From positions 62,001-126,000 of the forward strand of contig NZ_NPDS01000003.1 in assembly GCF_002811925.1 (NCBI RefSeq): 64,000 nucleotides of DNA. Reading direction: 5' to 3'. This stretch comes from Leptospira barantonii. Lineage in GTDB: Bacteria; Spirochaetota; Leptospiria; Leptospirales; Leptospiraceae. The position numbers and the translations under genes are program-made. Every line of letters starts with the position of its first letter. The stretch's first letter is position 1. This document shows, one piece after another, positions 16,645 through 30,938 of the stretch. The notes beneath the pieces are model-generated. The model saw nothing but the letters and a program-made list of their open reading frames with translations. It did no database searches and was not told the DNA's origin.

Positions 16645-17577
16645 TCACGAAGTATATTCTTCATCAATCTGCATTGCCATCTCTCCCAATTCCTTTAAAT
16701 GTTTTTCAACAAAAAAGAAATATATGAAACGATCTTCAGAAGGAACAATTTTAGCACCTTGATAATGTTCCTCAAGCACAGCAATCGGATGGTCAAAAAG
16801 AGTAAGCAAATAATCCACACCTGATAGATTACCTAATAAATTTCGTTTCTTTAACTCTTCAGTGAATGCTTGTAAGGTCGTTCGGATTTTTCCAAGTGAA
16901 TACAGAACCATACTCGCTGGATAATCTCCACCGAGCGCGCTTTCATAGATTTTACCAAGTTCATATGGCATAATATTATCAATTATTGTCTTAATCTTCA
17001 CGTCTTTAAATTCCTTCTTATGCTTTTCATTTTCCTTATTCAGTTCCGAAATAATTGTCTGTAAACCAATCGCTAATTCCTCAAGTTGCGTTTGAATGGA
17101 TTGATGGATATCAATCTTTTCAAATTCTAAATCATTTGTCTTCGCGTCGATTGACAACAACTGAACAAAACGAGCAGAAGACTCCATCTGTGAAATAAAA
17201 TGAAAGGACTGAAATTTCTTTTTCCACGCATTGACTGGATGCCCAGCTACCTTATTCCGAATTTTTCTCATCTCTCTAAGGCGTGGTGACAAAGTAAATG
17301 GTAGATTCAAAGTTTCGTATATGTATTGAAGAGCATCTTGTTGTAAATACAAAGCTTGCAAAATTCCATAAATGGCCAAATATTTGATGCTTGAAGAATC
17401 AAGTTTTAAATATTCCTCTATAGCATTCGTTGTATCCCCGATCAGGTCCATTGAAACGCAGATTGCGTTCCAGATTTCTTTATCCATCATAAGCATATTT
17501 TGTTTCCGTGGAGAATTAACGTAATCTCGAAGTTGAGACTCCAGCAAATATATTGTATTTAAGATTTCGCGATCCAT
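16645..17577 (-). CDS. HEPN-like helical protein, first gene of the SIR2 operon
   Basis: A 310-residue, mostly helical protein. The segment REMRKIRNKVAGHP contains Arg107-Asn108 and His113, matching the R-x(4-6)-H active-site motif of HEPN ribonucleases, with Asn after Arg as in most active members. Helices on both sides (about residues 60-95 and 115-150) fit the HEPN bundle. The rest (about 150-310) is helical with a charged coiled part (ELNKENEKHKKEFKD). No exact family match can be claimed. Its position just upstream of a SIR2-like gene suggests a sensor, regulator or second effector of one defence system. Confidence 0.5.
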   Translation of the reverse strand: MDREILNTIYLLESQLRDYVNSPRKQNMLMMDKEIWNAICVSMDLIGDTTNAIEEYLKLDSSSIKYLAIYGILQALYLQQDALQYIYETLNLPFTLSPRLREMRKIRNKVAGHPVNAWKKKFQSFHFISQMESSARFVQLLSIDAKTNDLEFEKIDIHQSIQTQLEELAIGLQTIISELNKENEKHKKEFKDVKIKTIIDNIMPYELGKIYESALGGDYPASMVLYSLGKIRTTLQAFTEELKKRNLLGNLSGVDYLLTLFDHPIAVLEEHYQGAKIVPSEDRFIYFFFVEKHLKELGEMAMQIDEEYTS

Positions 17578-17627
17578 GAAGCCTATTTATTGATTTTTGA
17601 CTTTCCATATTTTCAATCAATCTTTAA

Positions 17628-18248
17628 TCAAATTTTTCTTTCGATCCTTCGATTCATCTTACTTACTAAAACGTCACAGGCCTCACCCCAATTTTTATTA
17701 TAACGATGATTAAACTTTACCTTGGATGAAATCAATGCTTTACTCCAATTCAAAGCATCCTGATCCAACGGTTTTCTTCGATATAGATTCTTGAGTTTAT
17801 CGATTTGCTTTTTAATTCTATATTTTTCTGATTTGAATGATGATATCTCCCTTTGGCTTTTTCTTCCATTGATCTTCTGCACTTGCATCCGAGAAGCATG
17901 AACCCATAACCCGCCTTTGTGTTTAATAAAACTCCTTTGATTCATCTTATTCAAAAGCCGAATCTCAGTTTCTTGCCATGAAGTATATAAATCGTAGCTG
18001 AATTTAAGTTTTGTTTTTTGTAATCTGAGGTAACCCTTCCAAGGATCGACATCACTTACAACTCTCTCTTTTAAAGATACCTGAAGTAATTTCGTTTTGT
18101 TTCTGCAAAGACATTGATACCAAGTTCTCTTTTTTTCATGTTTACGATTTCTATACCAAGACCATTTAATTCTCTGATAATACCGAATTCGAATTCGATC
18201 GGTGATGTCTCGAATTGAATGCTTAGGAAAATCAACTTCCATACTCAT
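17628..18248 (-). CDS. Very basic transposon-associated protein, unknown
   Basis: A 206-residue protein very rich in Lys and Arg with scattered Trp (SWYRNRKHEKKRTWYQ; RIKKQIDKLKNLYRRK). It begins two bases after the HNH-like gene's stop, so it belongs to the transposon operon. Such charge suggests nucleic-acid binding. No domain is recognised. It could assist transposition or be an uncharacterised passenger. Confidence 0.5.
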   Translation of the reverse strand: MSMEVDFPKHSIRDITDRIRIRYYQRIKWSWYRNRKHEKKRTWYQCLCRNKTKLLQVSLKERVVSDVDPWKGYLRLQKTKLKFSYDLYTSWQETEIRLLNKMNQRSFIKHKGGLWVHASRMQVQKINGRKSQREISSFKSEKYRIKKQIDKLKNLYRRKPLDQDALNWSKALISSKVKFNHRYNKNWGEACDVLVSKMNRRIERKI

Positions 18249-18250
18249 CC

Positions 18251-18577
18251 TTACTTTCGCTTTTTCTTTTCAGTAATCACATATCCTTTTTCAGATCCCC
18301 TAAAGCGAATTATTTCCACCGCCAGCTCGATGATCTCTCCTTCAGAGATGTGGCGAGCAAGATAAGAAATGCTTTTATCTACAAGATAATGATTTTCTTT
18401 TTCTTCGATTCCAATCTTCTTATATGGCTCTATGAGTTCAATTTCAGCGGTCATCGGAGTTAATATTCTACCAGTCAATGCACACTTGCGATCGTATTTA
18501 TCGAGAAGTTCGTAAAAATCATTTGCAGTGAATTTAAACGTTGCTTTCGGTTTAATTGTCTTTTTTACTTTGGACAT
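18251..18577 (-). CDS. Degenerate HNH-like protein linked to the transposase
   Basis: A 108-residue protein whose layout follows small HNH endonucleases: FYELLDKYDRKCALTG, ILTPMTAEIELIEP, then NHYLVDKSISYLARH and SEGEIIELAVEI. In active HNH proteins the central strand carries Asp/Glu-His before Ile-x-Pro; here that pair is Glu-Leu, so the catalytic His is missing. The protein therefore looks like an inactive or repurposed HNH fold. Its start overlaps the end of the transposase gene by 26 bases, implying coupled expression. The family call is by eye. Confidence 0.45.
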   Translation of the reverse strand: MSKVKKTIKPKATFKFTANDFYELLDKYDRKCALTGRILTPMTAEIELIEPYKKIGIEEKENHYLVDKSISYLARHISEGEIIELAVEIIRFRGSEKGYVITEKKKRK

Positions 18578-20129
18578 TTAGATCTCCTAATAGTTCCATT
18601 CTTCTTTTCTTATTGATTCCATATTTATTCTTTCCACCGAATATCGGATTCTCGAAAACGATCTCCATGCTCTCCTCAGTACCGTTACGGTTTTCGTATT
18701 CATTTCGATCGAACGTATATAAAACATCCGGCAATTCCGGTATGAGCTTTTTAATTACATATTGTTTCTTTTCGTATTTACTCTTTCCGATTCGTTTGAT
18801 TTCCGCGATTCCAAGTTTAGCCCATCTCTGAAGAATTCGAATCATCGGTGTTTGCGTCCTTGATTCTGCAAAATCATTCTTTAAAAGTTGATAATCGGAT
18901 TCATAACTCAGTTGACTCCAAATGGAATAAGCGATCGAGTTATAGAACTTTTCTTTTTGTTTTCTTTGATTTGGACCCGTTTCCATAAAATCCAAGTAAT
19001 CAATGTGAGCTTGTTTGAGAGGGAAAAGACGGTTTTCATCGGATAGGAATTGAAATTTCTTAGGAAAGCATTTCCTACTTCTACTGTGATCGGAATGAAA
19101 TCTTGTAAAAGTTGTTGGTAGTGGATAAATGAGACTTTGACGGTTTTTTAGCAGATTTATAGGTTTCTGGTCAACTCTACGGGACTTCTTAGAAACCCTA
19201 TATCCCTTCCCTACATTCCACAATTTCTCTAATTTTTTCTTTCCAACGAGTCTTTCTAAACCATAGACTCGAATTCCTTTCAAAGCTGAATACTCATTCA
19301 GATAGAGAATGCTGTTCTCAGGTTTGAAGTAACTGTAGGAAGCTAAGAATGATTGTTTAATACTTCTCTGATTTCCTTCAGCTACCTGATTGTGAATCCC
19401 ATCTCTACTCCAACGATTCCTCGCCCACACATTTCTCTTACCATCTTTAGCACGAGCTGAATGATTGATACTTCGGAAGTTCTTGTTGTATCGTTCCATC
19501 CAGGGAATCCCATCATCTGCAAACAAAGGAACATCCTCTGGTAAGAAATCGAATAGTGGCTGTAGAGATTTCTGTTTTTGATCAGGAACGGAAGAAAGTA
19601 TTACTGGACCACCCTTAATAGCAAGAGTATGGACAAGAGTTCCGATCTGATACTTGCCCTTCTCTTCAGCAACCGAATCCGTTAGATAAATAGAAGCAGT
19701 TTGACCTCTGTGTTTAAATCTCTTTCGGAAACCATTCGCTCTTTGTGAAGCTGAGAATAGTGCTAACGTATCAGTATGAATTACTGGTAACCCTTCAATA
19801 AAAGGCTTTAAATCACCTGTTTCAGGCAATTTCGTATCTTTCCAAGCCTTCTTTAAATCCTTTACCATCTCTTCTTGAATCAACGGAATCAAATCGCTAC
19901 AAAAGATCTGAAGTCTTCTTTTAAGTAACGTTCCAGTGTTCTTAGATACGGATAACTTTCTACAGATCGCAGAAGCAGAAAGACCTAACGGAAAGAGTTC
20001 AATCGATTCAATTAAAAGATAGGAGAACACCCACAACGGTAATTTTAAATGTTCTAAAAATGTTCCAGAAGTTCTTGAATCTAAGTGATTACACTCAGGA
20101 CAACGAATAACGTTCTCTCTCGTGGACAC
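18552..20129 (-). CDS. IS1595/ISXO2-like transposase with long C-terminal extension
   Basis: 525 residues from the first usual start codon (GTG 20129). The zinc-ribbon knuckle CPEC is followed by TSGTFLEHLKLPLWVF, as in IS1595 transposases, then an HTH-like GLSASAICRKLSVSKNTGT. The DDE core shows a first Asp in HTDTLALF, a second in LFADDG, and Glu in NQVAEGNQRSIKQSF followed by YLNEYSALKGIRVY. After the catalytic region there are about 240 more residues not typical of the family. The partner knuckle CPDC lies 8-11 codons upstream of the GTG, so the real product must begin earlier, yet the frame back to the stop at 20439-20441 has no ATG, GTG or TTG. Confidence 0.65.
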   Translation of the reverse strand: MSTRENVIRCPECNHLDSRTSGTFLEHLKLPLWVFSYLLIESIELFPLGLSASAICRKLSVSKNTGTLLKRRLQIFCSDLIPLIQEEMVKDLKKAWKDTKLPETGDLKPFIEGLPVIHTDTLALFSASQRANGFRKRFKHRGQTASIYLTDSVAEEKGKYQIGTLVHTLAIKGGPVILSSVPDQKQKSLQPLFDFLPEDVPLFADDGIPWMERYNKNFRSINHSARAKDGKRNVWARNRWSRDGIHNQVAEGNQRSIKQSFLASYSYFKPENSILYLNEYSALKGIRVYGLERLVGKKKLEKLWNVGKGYRVSKKSRRVDQKPINLLKNRQSLIYPLPTTFTRFHSDHSRSRKCFPKKFQFLSDENRLFPLKQAHIDYLDFMETGPNQRKQKEKFYNSIAYSIWSQLSYESDYQLLKNDFAESRTQTPMIRILQRWAKLGIAEIKRIGKSKYEKKQYVIKKLIPELPDVLYTFDRNEYENRNGTEESMEIVFENPIFGGKNKYGINKKRRMELLGDLNVQSKKDN

Positions 20130-20421
20130 TTCCTTAGTCAGAGGAATTTTACAGTCAGGACAATTCTTTGGATAAAGGGTAGATAATAAGTTCTTAGTGA
20201 TTTGAGTATAGTAGTCAGTGTTTAAGTGAGGGAATTTTAGGTTAAAGCGATCTTTGGCAGTGAGTGATTTTGATTTAGGTGATTTGGATAGTGAGGACGG
20301 TGGTATGGATTGTAGTTTTCCGCTTCTTACATGAGCCGTGGAAATCTTGGCTCCAAGGACGTTGCGAAGAAACGGGTTGGAGTCGAGATTGGGCGTTGTG
20401 CGAAATGTAAGAAAGGAATAT
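20130..20421 (-). other. In-frame 5' extension of the transposase without a normal start
   Basis: This stretch continues the transposase frame upstream (for example FNLKFPHLNTDYYTQ and LYPKNCPDCKIPLT, which supplies the first zinc knuckle). It then runs into sequence next to the phosphatase gene's 3' end. The frame is open back to 20438 but contains no ATG, GTG or TTG. The change from AT-rich to GC-richer sequence between about 20300 and 20345 probably marks the edge of the island. Confidence 0.5.
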
Positions 20422-22344
20422 CTACAATATATCCACAGTCAAGTACGTCAGATCGTCCGGAATCTTGGAAAGGGAAAAAGATCTCACCGTGGAAAGAATC
20501 TCTTCGTTCAAGTTTCTCGGATTTCTGGAAAAATTATTCTTGAGCACTTCCAACAATCTGGCCTCTCCGAAAATTTCCCGTTGAGGACTGAGCGCTTCCG
20601 TAACGCCGTCCGTATAAAAAAAGAATCGATCCCCGGTTCGAAGCGCGACCGTATACGTTTCCGGTTCGATCGTTTTCATCATTCCCAGGATCATTCCCCT
20701 TCCTTTGAGAAACTCGGGTTCCGCAGAATCTTCCCGAATCAAAACGGGAGGAGGATGACCCGCGATGGAATATCTGAATTCGTCCTTTTCCAAATCGTAA
20801 AGACAAACGAGGGCGGAGATAAAATTCTTCTCCAAAACCTGAAACATTCTGTTGTTGAGTTCCGAAAGAATTTTGGAAGGTTCGTCGAGTTTACGACTGA
20901 GTTCCAAAAATGAAACCTTAATCATCGAAGAAACCAACGCCGACGCAACTCCGTGACCGAGAACGTCGCAAAGAATGAACATTACCTTTTTCTCATTTAG
21001 AATATGATAATCTAAAAAATCGCCACCGACCTGCTCGACAGGAATGTAAACCGAGTTGACCGAAAGCCTATGAATCCTTCCGTCCAACTGCGGAATCAAT
21101 CGAGTCTGAAGATCGGCCGCCATCGATAATTCTTCGTGAAGAATCCGGTTTTGCCGTTTGAGTTCGGCGGTTCTTTGTTCCACCTTCGCTTCCAGGGTGG
21201 AATTCAATTTTTTGAGTTCCGCGTGGGCTCTTGAGTTTTGATACGAAATACTCACCGCCCCCGTGATCAAAAGCGCGAAAAATCCATACTGGGATAAGAA
21301 CATATTCTTCCCCGTAAGATTGTCCAAGACCACGTCGATGATCGCAAAGATAGCGAGCAATCCCACACCCCCGACCATGATGAGGGCTTCCATCGTCCTT
21401 CTTCTCAATTCTTCGTAAAAGATTGGGATGAGAAAGAGCGTCATAAAAACGAGAATTCCTTCCCAAGCATAAACGAGAATCACCCTTTGTGTTCCGTCCA
21501 GATCGAGAAGATGCAAAGCTCCGAGCACGAGACTCGACTTCATAACGATCTTTGCGGCGACCCCGGTTTTTTTTCTGAAAAGTGCATACAAAAAATATAA
21601 TATACAAGCGGGGAACACGCTCTGAGAAGAGAAGAAAGATCTCGTCAGAAGTCCGAACGGAACATCGACGTAGTGCATCTTGTGTAAAAGAGGAATTCTC
21701 CAGAAGACGAACAAAAACGCGGACAAGGAAAGAAAGATACTCGCCCTCGATTGTCTGTTGAGAAGATAAGAGATAGACTGTTGTAAAAACACTCCGAGAA
21801 AAAGAACGATCAACACGAGTTGTAACGCGTCTTCCTGAATCAACGCGTCCTTCAGTTCGTCATAGTCGCCCATCTTCGGAATTCCTCGGAAGATTCCGCA
21901 ATGAAAACCGAGTTCCCTACATTCTATCTCGACCCGGATCGTATTCGATTTTCCTTTTTCGATCCACTCCAAAGGAATCTTATACAATCGACTTCTAAAC
22001 CAAGCCGCGTCATACGGATCCAAATTCCCCGTTTTACCGATCAGCTTATCGTTGAAGTAAACCCGATCCGCGGATTGAATCCGATCCAAAAAAATTCCCT
22101 GCGAACCCGAAGGTAACGTTAGCGGATATTCCACTCGAACCGTATAAAATCCTCGGATCGGAATTTCAAAACCCTGACTGGTCAGACCCATTCCGGGCAA
22201 TATCAATTTATAATGTTTGCCTTCGTTACTCTGGTATTCCCAACCCTCCGAAAGAAGTTGAACCTTATCCGGATCGATCGGATTCGAGTATAACTCGAAA
22301 GCCATTAGACATAATAGAAAATATCCGAAGAGGATCGGTTTCAT
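20422..22344 (-). CDS. 7TM receptor-type SpoIIE (PP2C) serine phosphatase
   Basis: 640 residues from the ATG at 22344 (a TTG at 22362 adds six). A signal peptide is followed by an extracytoplasmic beta-sandwich like 7TMR-DISM receptors (about 25-180), then seven membrane helices (about 185-390), a coiled coil (AELKKLNSTLEAKVEQRTAE), and a SpoIIE/PP2C domain. The metal-binding acids are in VGGDFLDYH, CDVLGHGVAS, FYTDGVTEA and DDLTYL. Such proteins sense an outside signal and dephosphorylate an anti-sigma antagonist or a similar partner. The gene borders the accessory island on its 3' side. Confidence 0.85.
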   Translation of the reverse strand: MKPILFGYFLLCLMAFELYSNPIDPDKVQLLSEGWEYQSNEGKHYKLILPGMGLTSQGFEIPIRGFYTVRVEYPLTLPSGSQGIFLDRIQSADRVYFNDKLIGKTGNLDPYDAAWFRSRLYKIPLEWIEKGKSNTIRVEIECRELGFHCGIFRGIPKMGDYDELKDALIQEDALQLVLIVLFLGVFLQQSISYLLNRQSRASIFLSLSAFLFVFWRIPLLHKMHYVDVPFGLLTRSFFSSQSVFPACILYFLYALFRKKTGVAAKIVMKSSLVLGALHLLDLDGTQRVILVYAWEGILVFMTLFLIPIFYEELRRRTMEALIMVGGVGLLAIFAIIDVVLDNLTGKNMFLSQYGFFALLITGAVSISYQNSRAHAELKKLNSTLEAKVEQRTAELKRQNRILHEELSMAADLQTRLIPQLDGRIHRLSVNSVYIPVEQVGGDFLDYHILNEKKVMFILCDVLGHGVASALVSSMIKVSFLELSRKLDEPSKILSELNNRMFQVLEKNFISALVCLYDLEKDEFRYSIAGHPPPVLIREDSAEPEFLKGRGMILGMMKTIEPETYTVALRTGDRFFFYTDGVTEALSPQREIFGEARLLEVLKNNFSRNPRNLNEEILSTVRSFSLSKIPDDLTYLTVDIL

Positions 22345-22395
22345 AAGAAAAGAGGAAATCAACCTATCTTCTTCATCAAGTCTGTAAAGTTAAAT

Positions 22396-23415
<1,020 letters not shown>

Positions 23416-23534
23416 AAGGAACTCAATCACCAGAATTTTTTTACAAACCTCTTCGGTCAAGGAACCTCCGTCCCGATTACGTCCCATTTACGGCTTGGAA
23501 TTCGGAAAGAATTCAAAAACAATGTCAGGAAAGA

Positions 23535-24514
23535 ATGCGCCTTTCCGAAGTTTATCAGACATCCCCTAAGGTCTTACGAAGAATTTCGATTCTTTTGATC
23601 TGGATTTGTTGTTCGATTCATTCTTCCTGCAGAAGTTTGGAATCCTTTTTGGAATCCGTGATTCTTACCGCCGGTGTGGATTCCACAAAACTCACGTTTT
23701 CCACGAGTTATAGTCCCTTGCAAGAATTCGTACGAAGTAGCGGAGGAACCAAAGATCCCGCAAACGCGGACAGAACCGTAAACCAAGATCCGTTTAAATC
23801 GGTTCCTTTTTATACGATCGGTTCGATTCCGAGAAGACTTTCCGCAACGCCGTTCACCGGATATTTCAAAATTCTAAACTATATGGCGTATAGTTTTTCC
23901 TTTATCGCACCGAGAACGTTTCGCGGAAATCTTCTGAACTTTCCGGACGACGGAAGGATTCCAACGAACTTCACCGAACATACGTTATACGGTCTTTATC
24001 CTCTTCCGGAACCGTTTGGAAGAAAAGCGGAATATCTCTACATCGACTATCAGTTTTATGCGACCTTGTATCTCGCTTTTTTGCAGTTTCAAAATTGGAA
24101 CGTGGGACTCGGATTCAACCTAGGAGCGAGCATCTACGACTTCGACGTCTTGGAAAAAGAAGTTCGAGTTTCCTCTTCGCGTAACAAACACCGCGTGATT
24201 TCCGGAGTTCGATTTTTATACGAGTACAACATCGGACAATATTTCGAGGATTCCATATTTTATAATACGTATTTGTATTTCGAGTTTTCAAGTTTGGGAA
24301 GTTTGGATCGGGACCCAATCAAACAAACGATTCCCACTTCGCTCGGCGGAACCGTTCCCGATCTTTATCTGACGATGGACACGTATCGAGTCGGAGTTCG
24401 AAAGGAAATCCAACTATCAAGACCGACCGCGGACGATTTGTTGCGCAAGGACAGCGGTCCCGGAAACGAATCCTCTCCTCCGAAACAAACCGAACCCGTT
24501 CCCCCGAGAATCTG

Positions 24515-24515
<1 letters not shown>
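23535..24515 (+). CDS. Putative outer-membrane or lipoprotein, unknown
   Basis: A 326-residue protein. Residues 17-31 are hydrophobic and Cys-rich ([16 protein letters not shown]), ending in a possible lipobox. The mature part alternates aromatic and polar residues in beta strands ([40 protein letters not shown]), typical of outer-membrane barrels, and ends in a Pro/Ser-rich tail. The function is unknown. The stop overlaps the start of mnmC (TGATG at 24514-24517), so it heads an operon with mnmC and recQ. Confidence 0.55.
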
Positions 24516-26572
<2,057 letters not shown>

Positions 26573-26581
26573 TTCGAACCG

Positions 26582-28462
<1,881 letters not shown>

Positions 28463-28707
28463 GAATCCGTTAGATCGATCTCATATCCGATAATCATCGA
28501 ACGAATGTAAAACACACAGCCAATCTAAAACGCATAACGAATCGTGGGAGATCCTACATTTGGTCCTTCTCATTTTTTCATTCGAATTTCTTTTTTTAAA
28601 AATTTCTTCTTTATAACCTGAATTGCTTTTTGAAACAAAGCGCCTAGTAGTGTCAAACTACCCCCTTTCTTTTTTCCGACAACCTGTCTCACTCGTTTCC
28701 CACCTTC

Positions 28708-28742
<35 letters not shown>

Positions 28743-28746
28743 AACG

Positions 28747-30069
28747 ATGAAACAAAATATAGATCAATCACGAGGAAAACTGCTACGAATCGTTTCGTTT
28801 GCGATGGCGGTTTTATTCGCGATCACAAGTTGTAAAAAAGATACAAAGGATAACACAATGGAACTGTTGTTGGCGGCTTCCGTTTTAAACGGACCGAACG
28901 GAACGGCGACCTTTAACTTTTCCAATACGAACGGTTTGATTGCGGCAAGAACGCAGGATTCTTCCCGTTTTTTCACCCTTCCGAATGGAATCGGACAAGA
29001 CTCCGGATTCTTAACCGATTTGGCCGGAGATAATCCGCAAGCTTACGGAGACGGTGCAGGCGACGGGTTCAACGATAAATTCTTAACTCCGGAAGCGGTT
29101 GGAATTCAAGTTTGCAAAATCGTGGCTTATAAATCCGTAGCAAAGGGAGGTCCTGCAAGAGGAAGTGAAACATTAGCAAATGCTAATTTTGTTTCCTTTG
29201 ATGTCTACGCGCTTTTAGGCGCACTCAGTTTTATGATGCCGAACGTCGGACCGTGTGGCGCATTTTTTCCCACAGGAATCACTCAGATCAACTCGGCGAA
29301 TCCAATTCCGATTCCGATTCGGGAAATTCCGGAGAATGAAAGAGGAGACTACGATCGCGTCGGGATCGTGACAAGAGCCTTCTCTTATTACTTTAAACCC
29401 GCCGACGTCACGGAAAATTCTTATCGTTACGTGGATCTAATTCTGAACAATCCGAAGATTGACGGTATCGCTCCACCACCCGGAACACCCGGAGCCGCCG
29501 GTGTCGTCTGGGGAACCGCCGAAAGAGGCGATATTGTTTCTCCGATTTTTACGAAAGACTGTTATGCGTCTTACATGACCACTCCGAGTTTTATTTTCCA
29601 AGATCTTGCGACTACACAAGAGAAAAGCGCACCGCGTATGGGATGTAATTTTCTCGAAGGGTTCGCGGATGCGGGAAGCGGTTCGTTTATCAACGGCATC
29701 GGTCCACAAGAACATTTCACAAGACCGAACGACTTCTTAAACGCGCCGATCAGCGGCGTCGCGAGTACGGATAAAACGAAAAAACTGAAATTCAAAATTC
29801 CAACTTCTGCGACCTCCTTGAACGCGAACGATCCTTACGTTCTCGTGGTCGATCTCGACACCTCCAAGGGAGCAAGCGGAAGTCTTTTGTTCAATGTCTC
29901 CGTGGACAAGGTTCTCTTCTGGGATTCGACCGCAGGTGACAACGTATTCTCCCCGCAAACGGACGCGGCGGACAGACCGAATGCGACGAGCGGATCGGAT
30001 AATCTAACCAATACCGCGAGAAGAAACTTGATCTTCCATTTGCCTACGATTCTCAGTCAGACCAAATGA
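28747..30069 (+). CDS. Putative lipoprotein, Leptospira type
   Basis: A 440-residue protein with a lipoprotein signal peptide (IVSFAMAVLFAITSC, lipobox AITSC, Cys29) after a polar N-region. The mature part is rich in Asn, Gly, Thr and Pro with long beta segments, and includes a Pro/Gly turn PPPGTPGAAG. It is probably lipid-anchored on the cell surface or facing the periplasm; the function is unknown. GGAGG precedes the ATG by nine bases. A strong terminator follows, so it is a single-gene transcript. Confidence 0.7.
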   Translation: MKQNIDQSRGKLLRIVSFAMAVLFAITSCKKDTKDNTMELLLAASVLNGPNGTATFNFSNTNGLIAARTQDSSRFFTLPNGIGQDSGFLTDLAGDNPQAYGDGAGDGFNDKFLTPEAVGIQVCKIVAYKSVAKGGPARGSETLANANFVSFDVYALLGALSFMMPNVGPCGAFFPTGITQINSANPIPIPIREIPENERGDYDRVGIVTRAFSYYFKPADVTENSYRYVDLILNNPKIDGIAPPPGTPGAAGVVWGTAERGDIVSPIFTKDCYASYMTTPSFIFQDLATTQEKSAPRMGCNFLEGFADAGSGSFINGIGPQEHFTRPNDFLNAPISGVASTDKTKKLKFKIPTSATSLNANDPYVLVVDLDTSKGASGSLLFNVSVDKVLFWDSTAGDNVFSPQTDAADRPNATSGSDNLTNTARRNLIFHLPTILSQTK

Positions 30070-30137
30070 AAGATTCTCGAAAGTCTCGAATCGAGTGGAG
30101 TGAATCAAAAGAAAGAATTTGATTCCTTATATTCTAA

Positions 30138-30173
30138 AAACACAGAAAGGAGCTCTTGCTCCTTTTTGTGTTT
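30138..30173 (+). terminator. Rho-independent terminator after the lipoprotein gene
   Basis: AAACACAGAAAGGAGC, loop TCTT, then GCTCCTTTTTGTGTTT: a 16-pair stem with one G-T pair. The T run lies inside the 3' arm. It is 68 bases downstream of the stop at 30069. Confidence 0.8.
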
Positions 30174-30414
30174 GGACCGAGCATTTCAAGCGGAAACGAT
30201 GTCGGAATAAATTTCCAATTTATAATAAGATCTTTCTTGTGATTCCTAAAATTTCACAGGGAAGATTTATTTATTTTCAAAAGATAAATATCTCAGGCGT
30301 GAAAAAATTTATGAGTCGATCAAATTCAGTCCTATCGAAGAAGCTACAAAAACTAGGATTGAATATCAACTTTATGGAATATTCTTCGCCTGTGCACAAT
30401 TGCAAAAGGTTCAA
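30174..30414 (+). promoter_or_regulatory. Leader region of the ECF sigma operon
   Basis: With the preceding terminator this forms a 345-base gap without a credible gene. Short open frames here lack ribosome sites and similarity. The promoter of the sigma/FecR operon must lie in it. I see no clear -35/-10 pair to fix its position. Confidence 0.4.
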
Positions 30415-30937
<523 letters not shown>

Positions 30938-30938
30938 C

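Larger units (their letters stand above)
17600..20340 (-). mobile_element. Putative three-gene IS1595-like transposon
   Basis: Three minus-strand genes packed with overlaps (transposase, HNH-like protein, basic protein) sit between the defence operon and the core phosphatase gene. The edges given are approximate. I could not match inverted ends or a target duplication. The transposase has the zinc ribbon and DDE pattern of IS1595/ISXO2 elements, a family in which some groups carry passenger genes. Confidence 0.45.

Noticed and set aside
18251..18577. Active HNH homing endonuclease
   Set aside because: The catalytic His position is Leu, so only a degenerate HNH-like fold can be supported.
20338..20913. 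Plus-strand 191-codon frame opposite the SpoIIE phosphatase
   Set aside because: Fully antisense to conserved phosphatase motifs; its Arg-rich composition is typical of a shadow frame.
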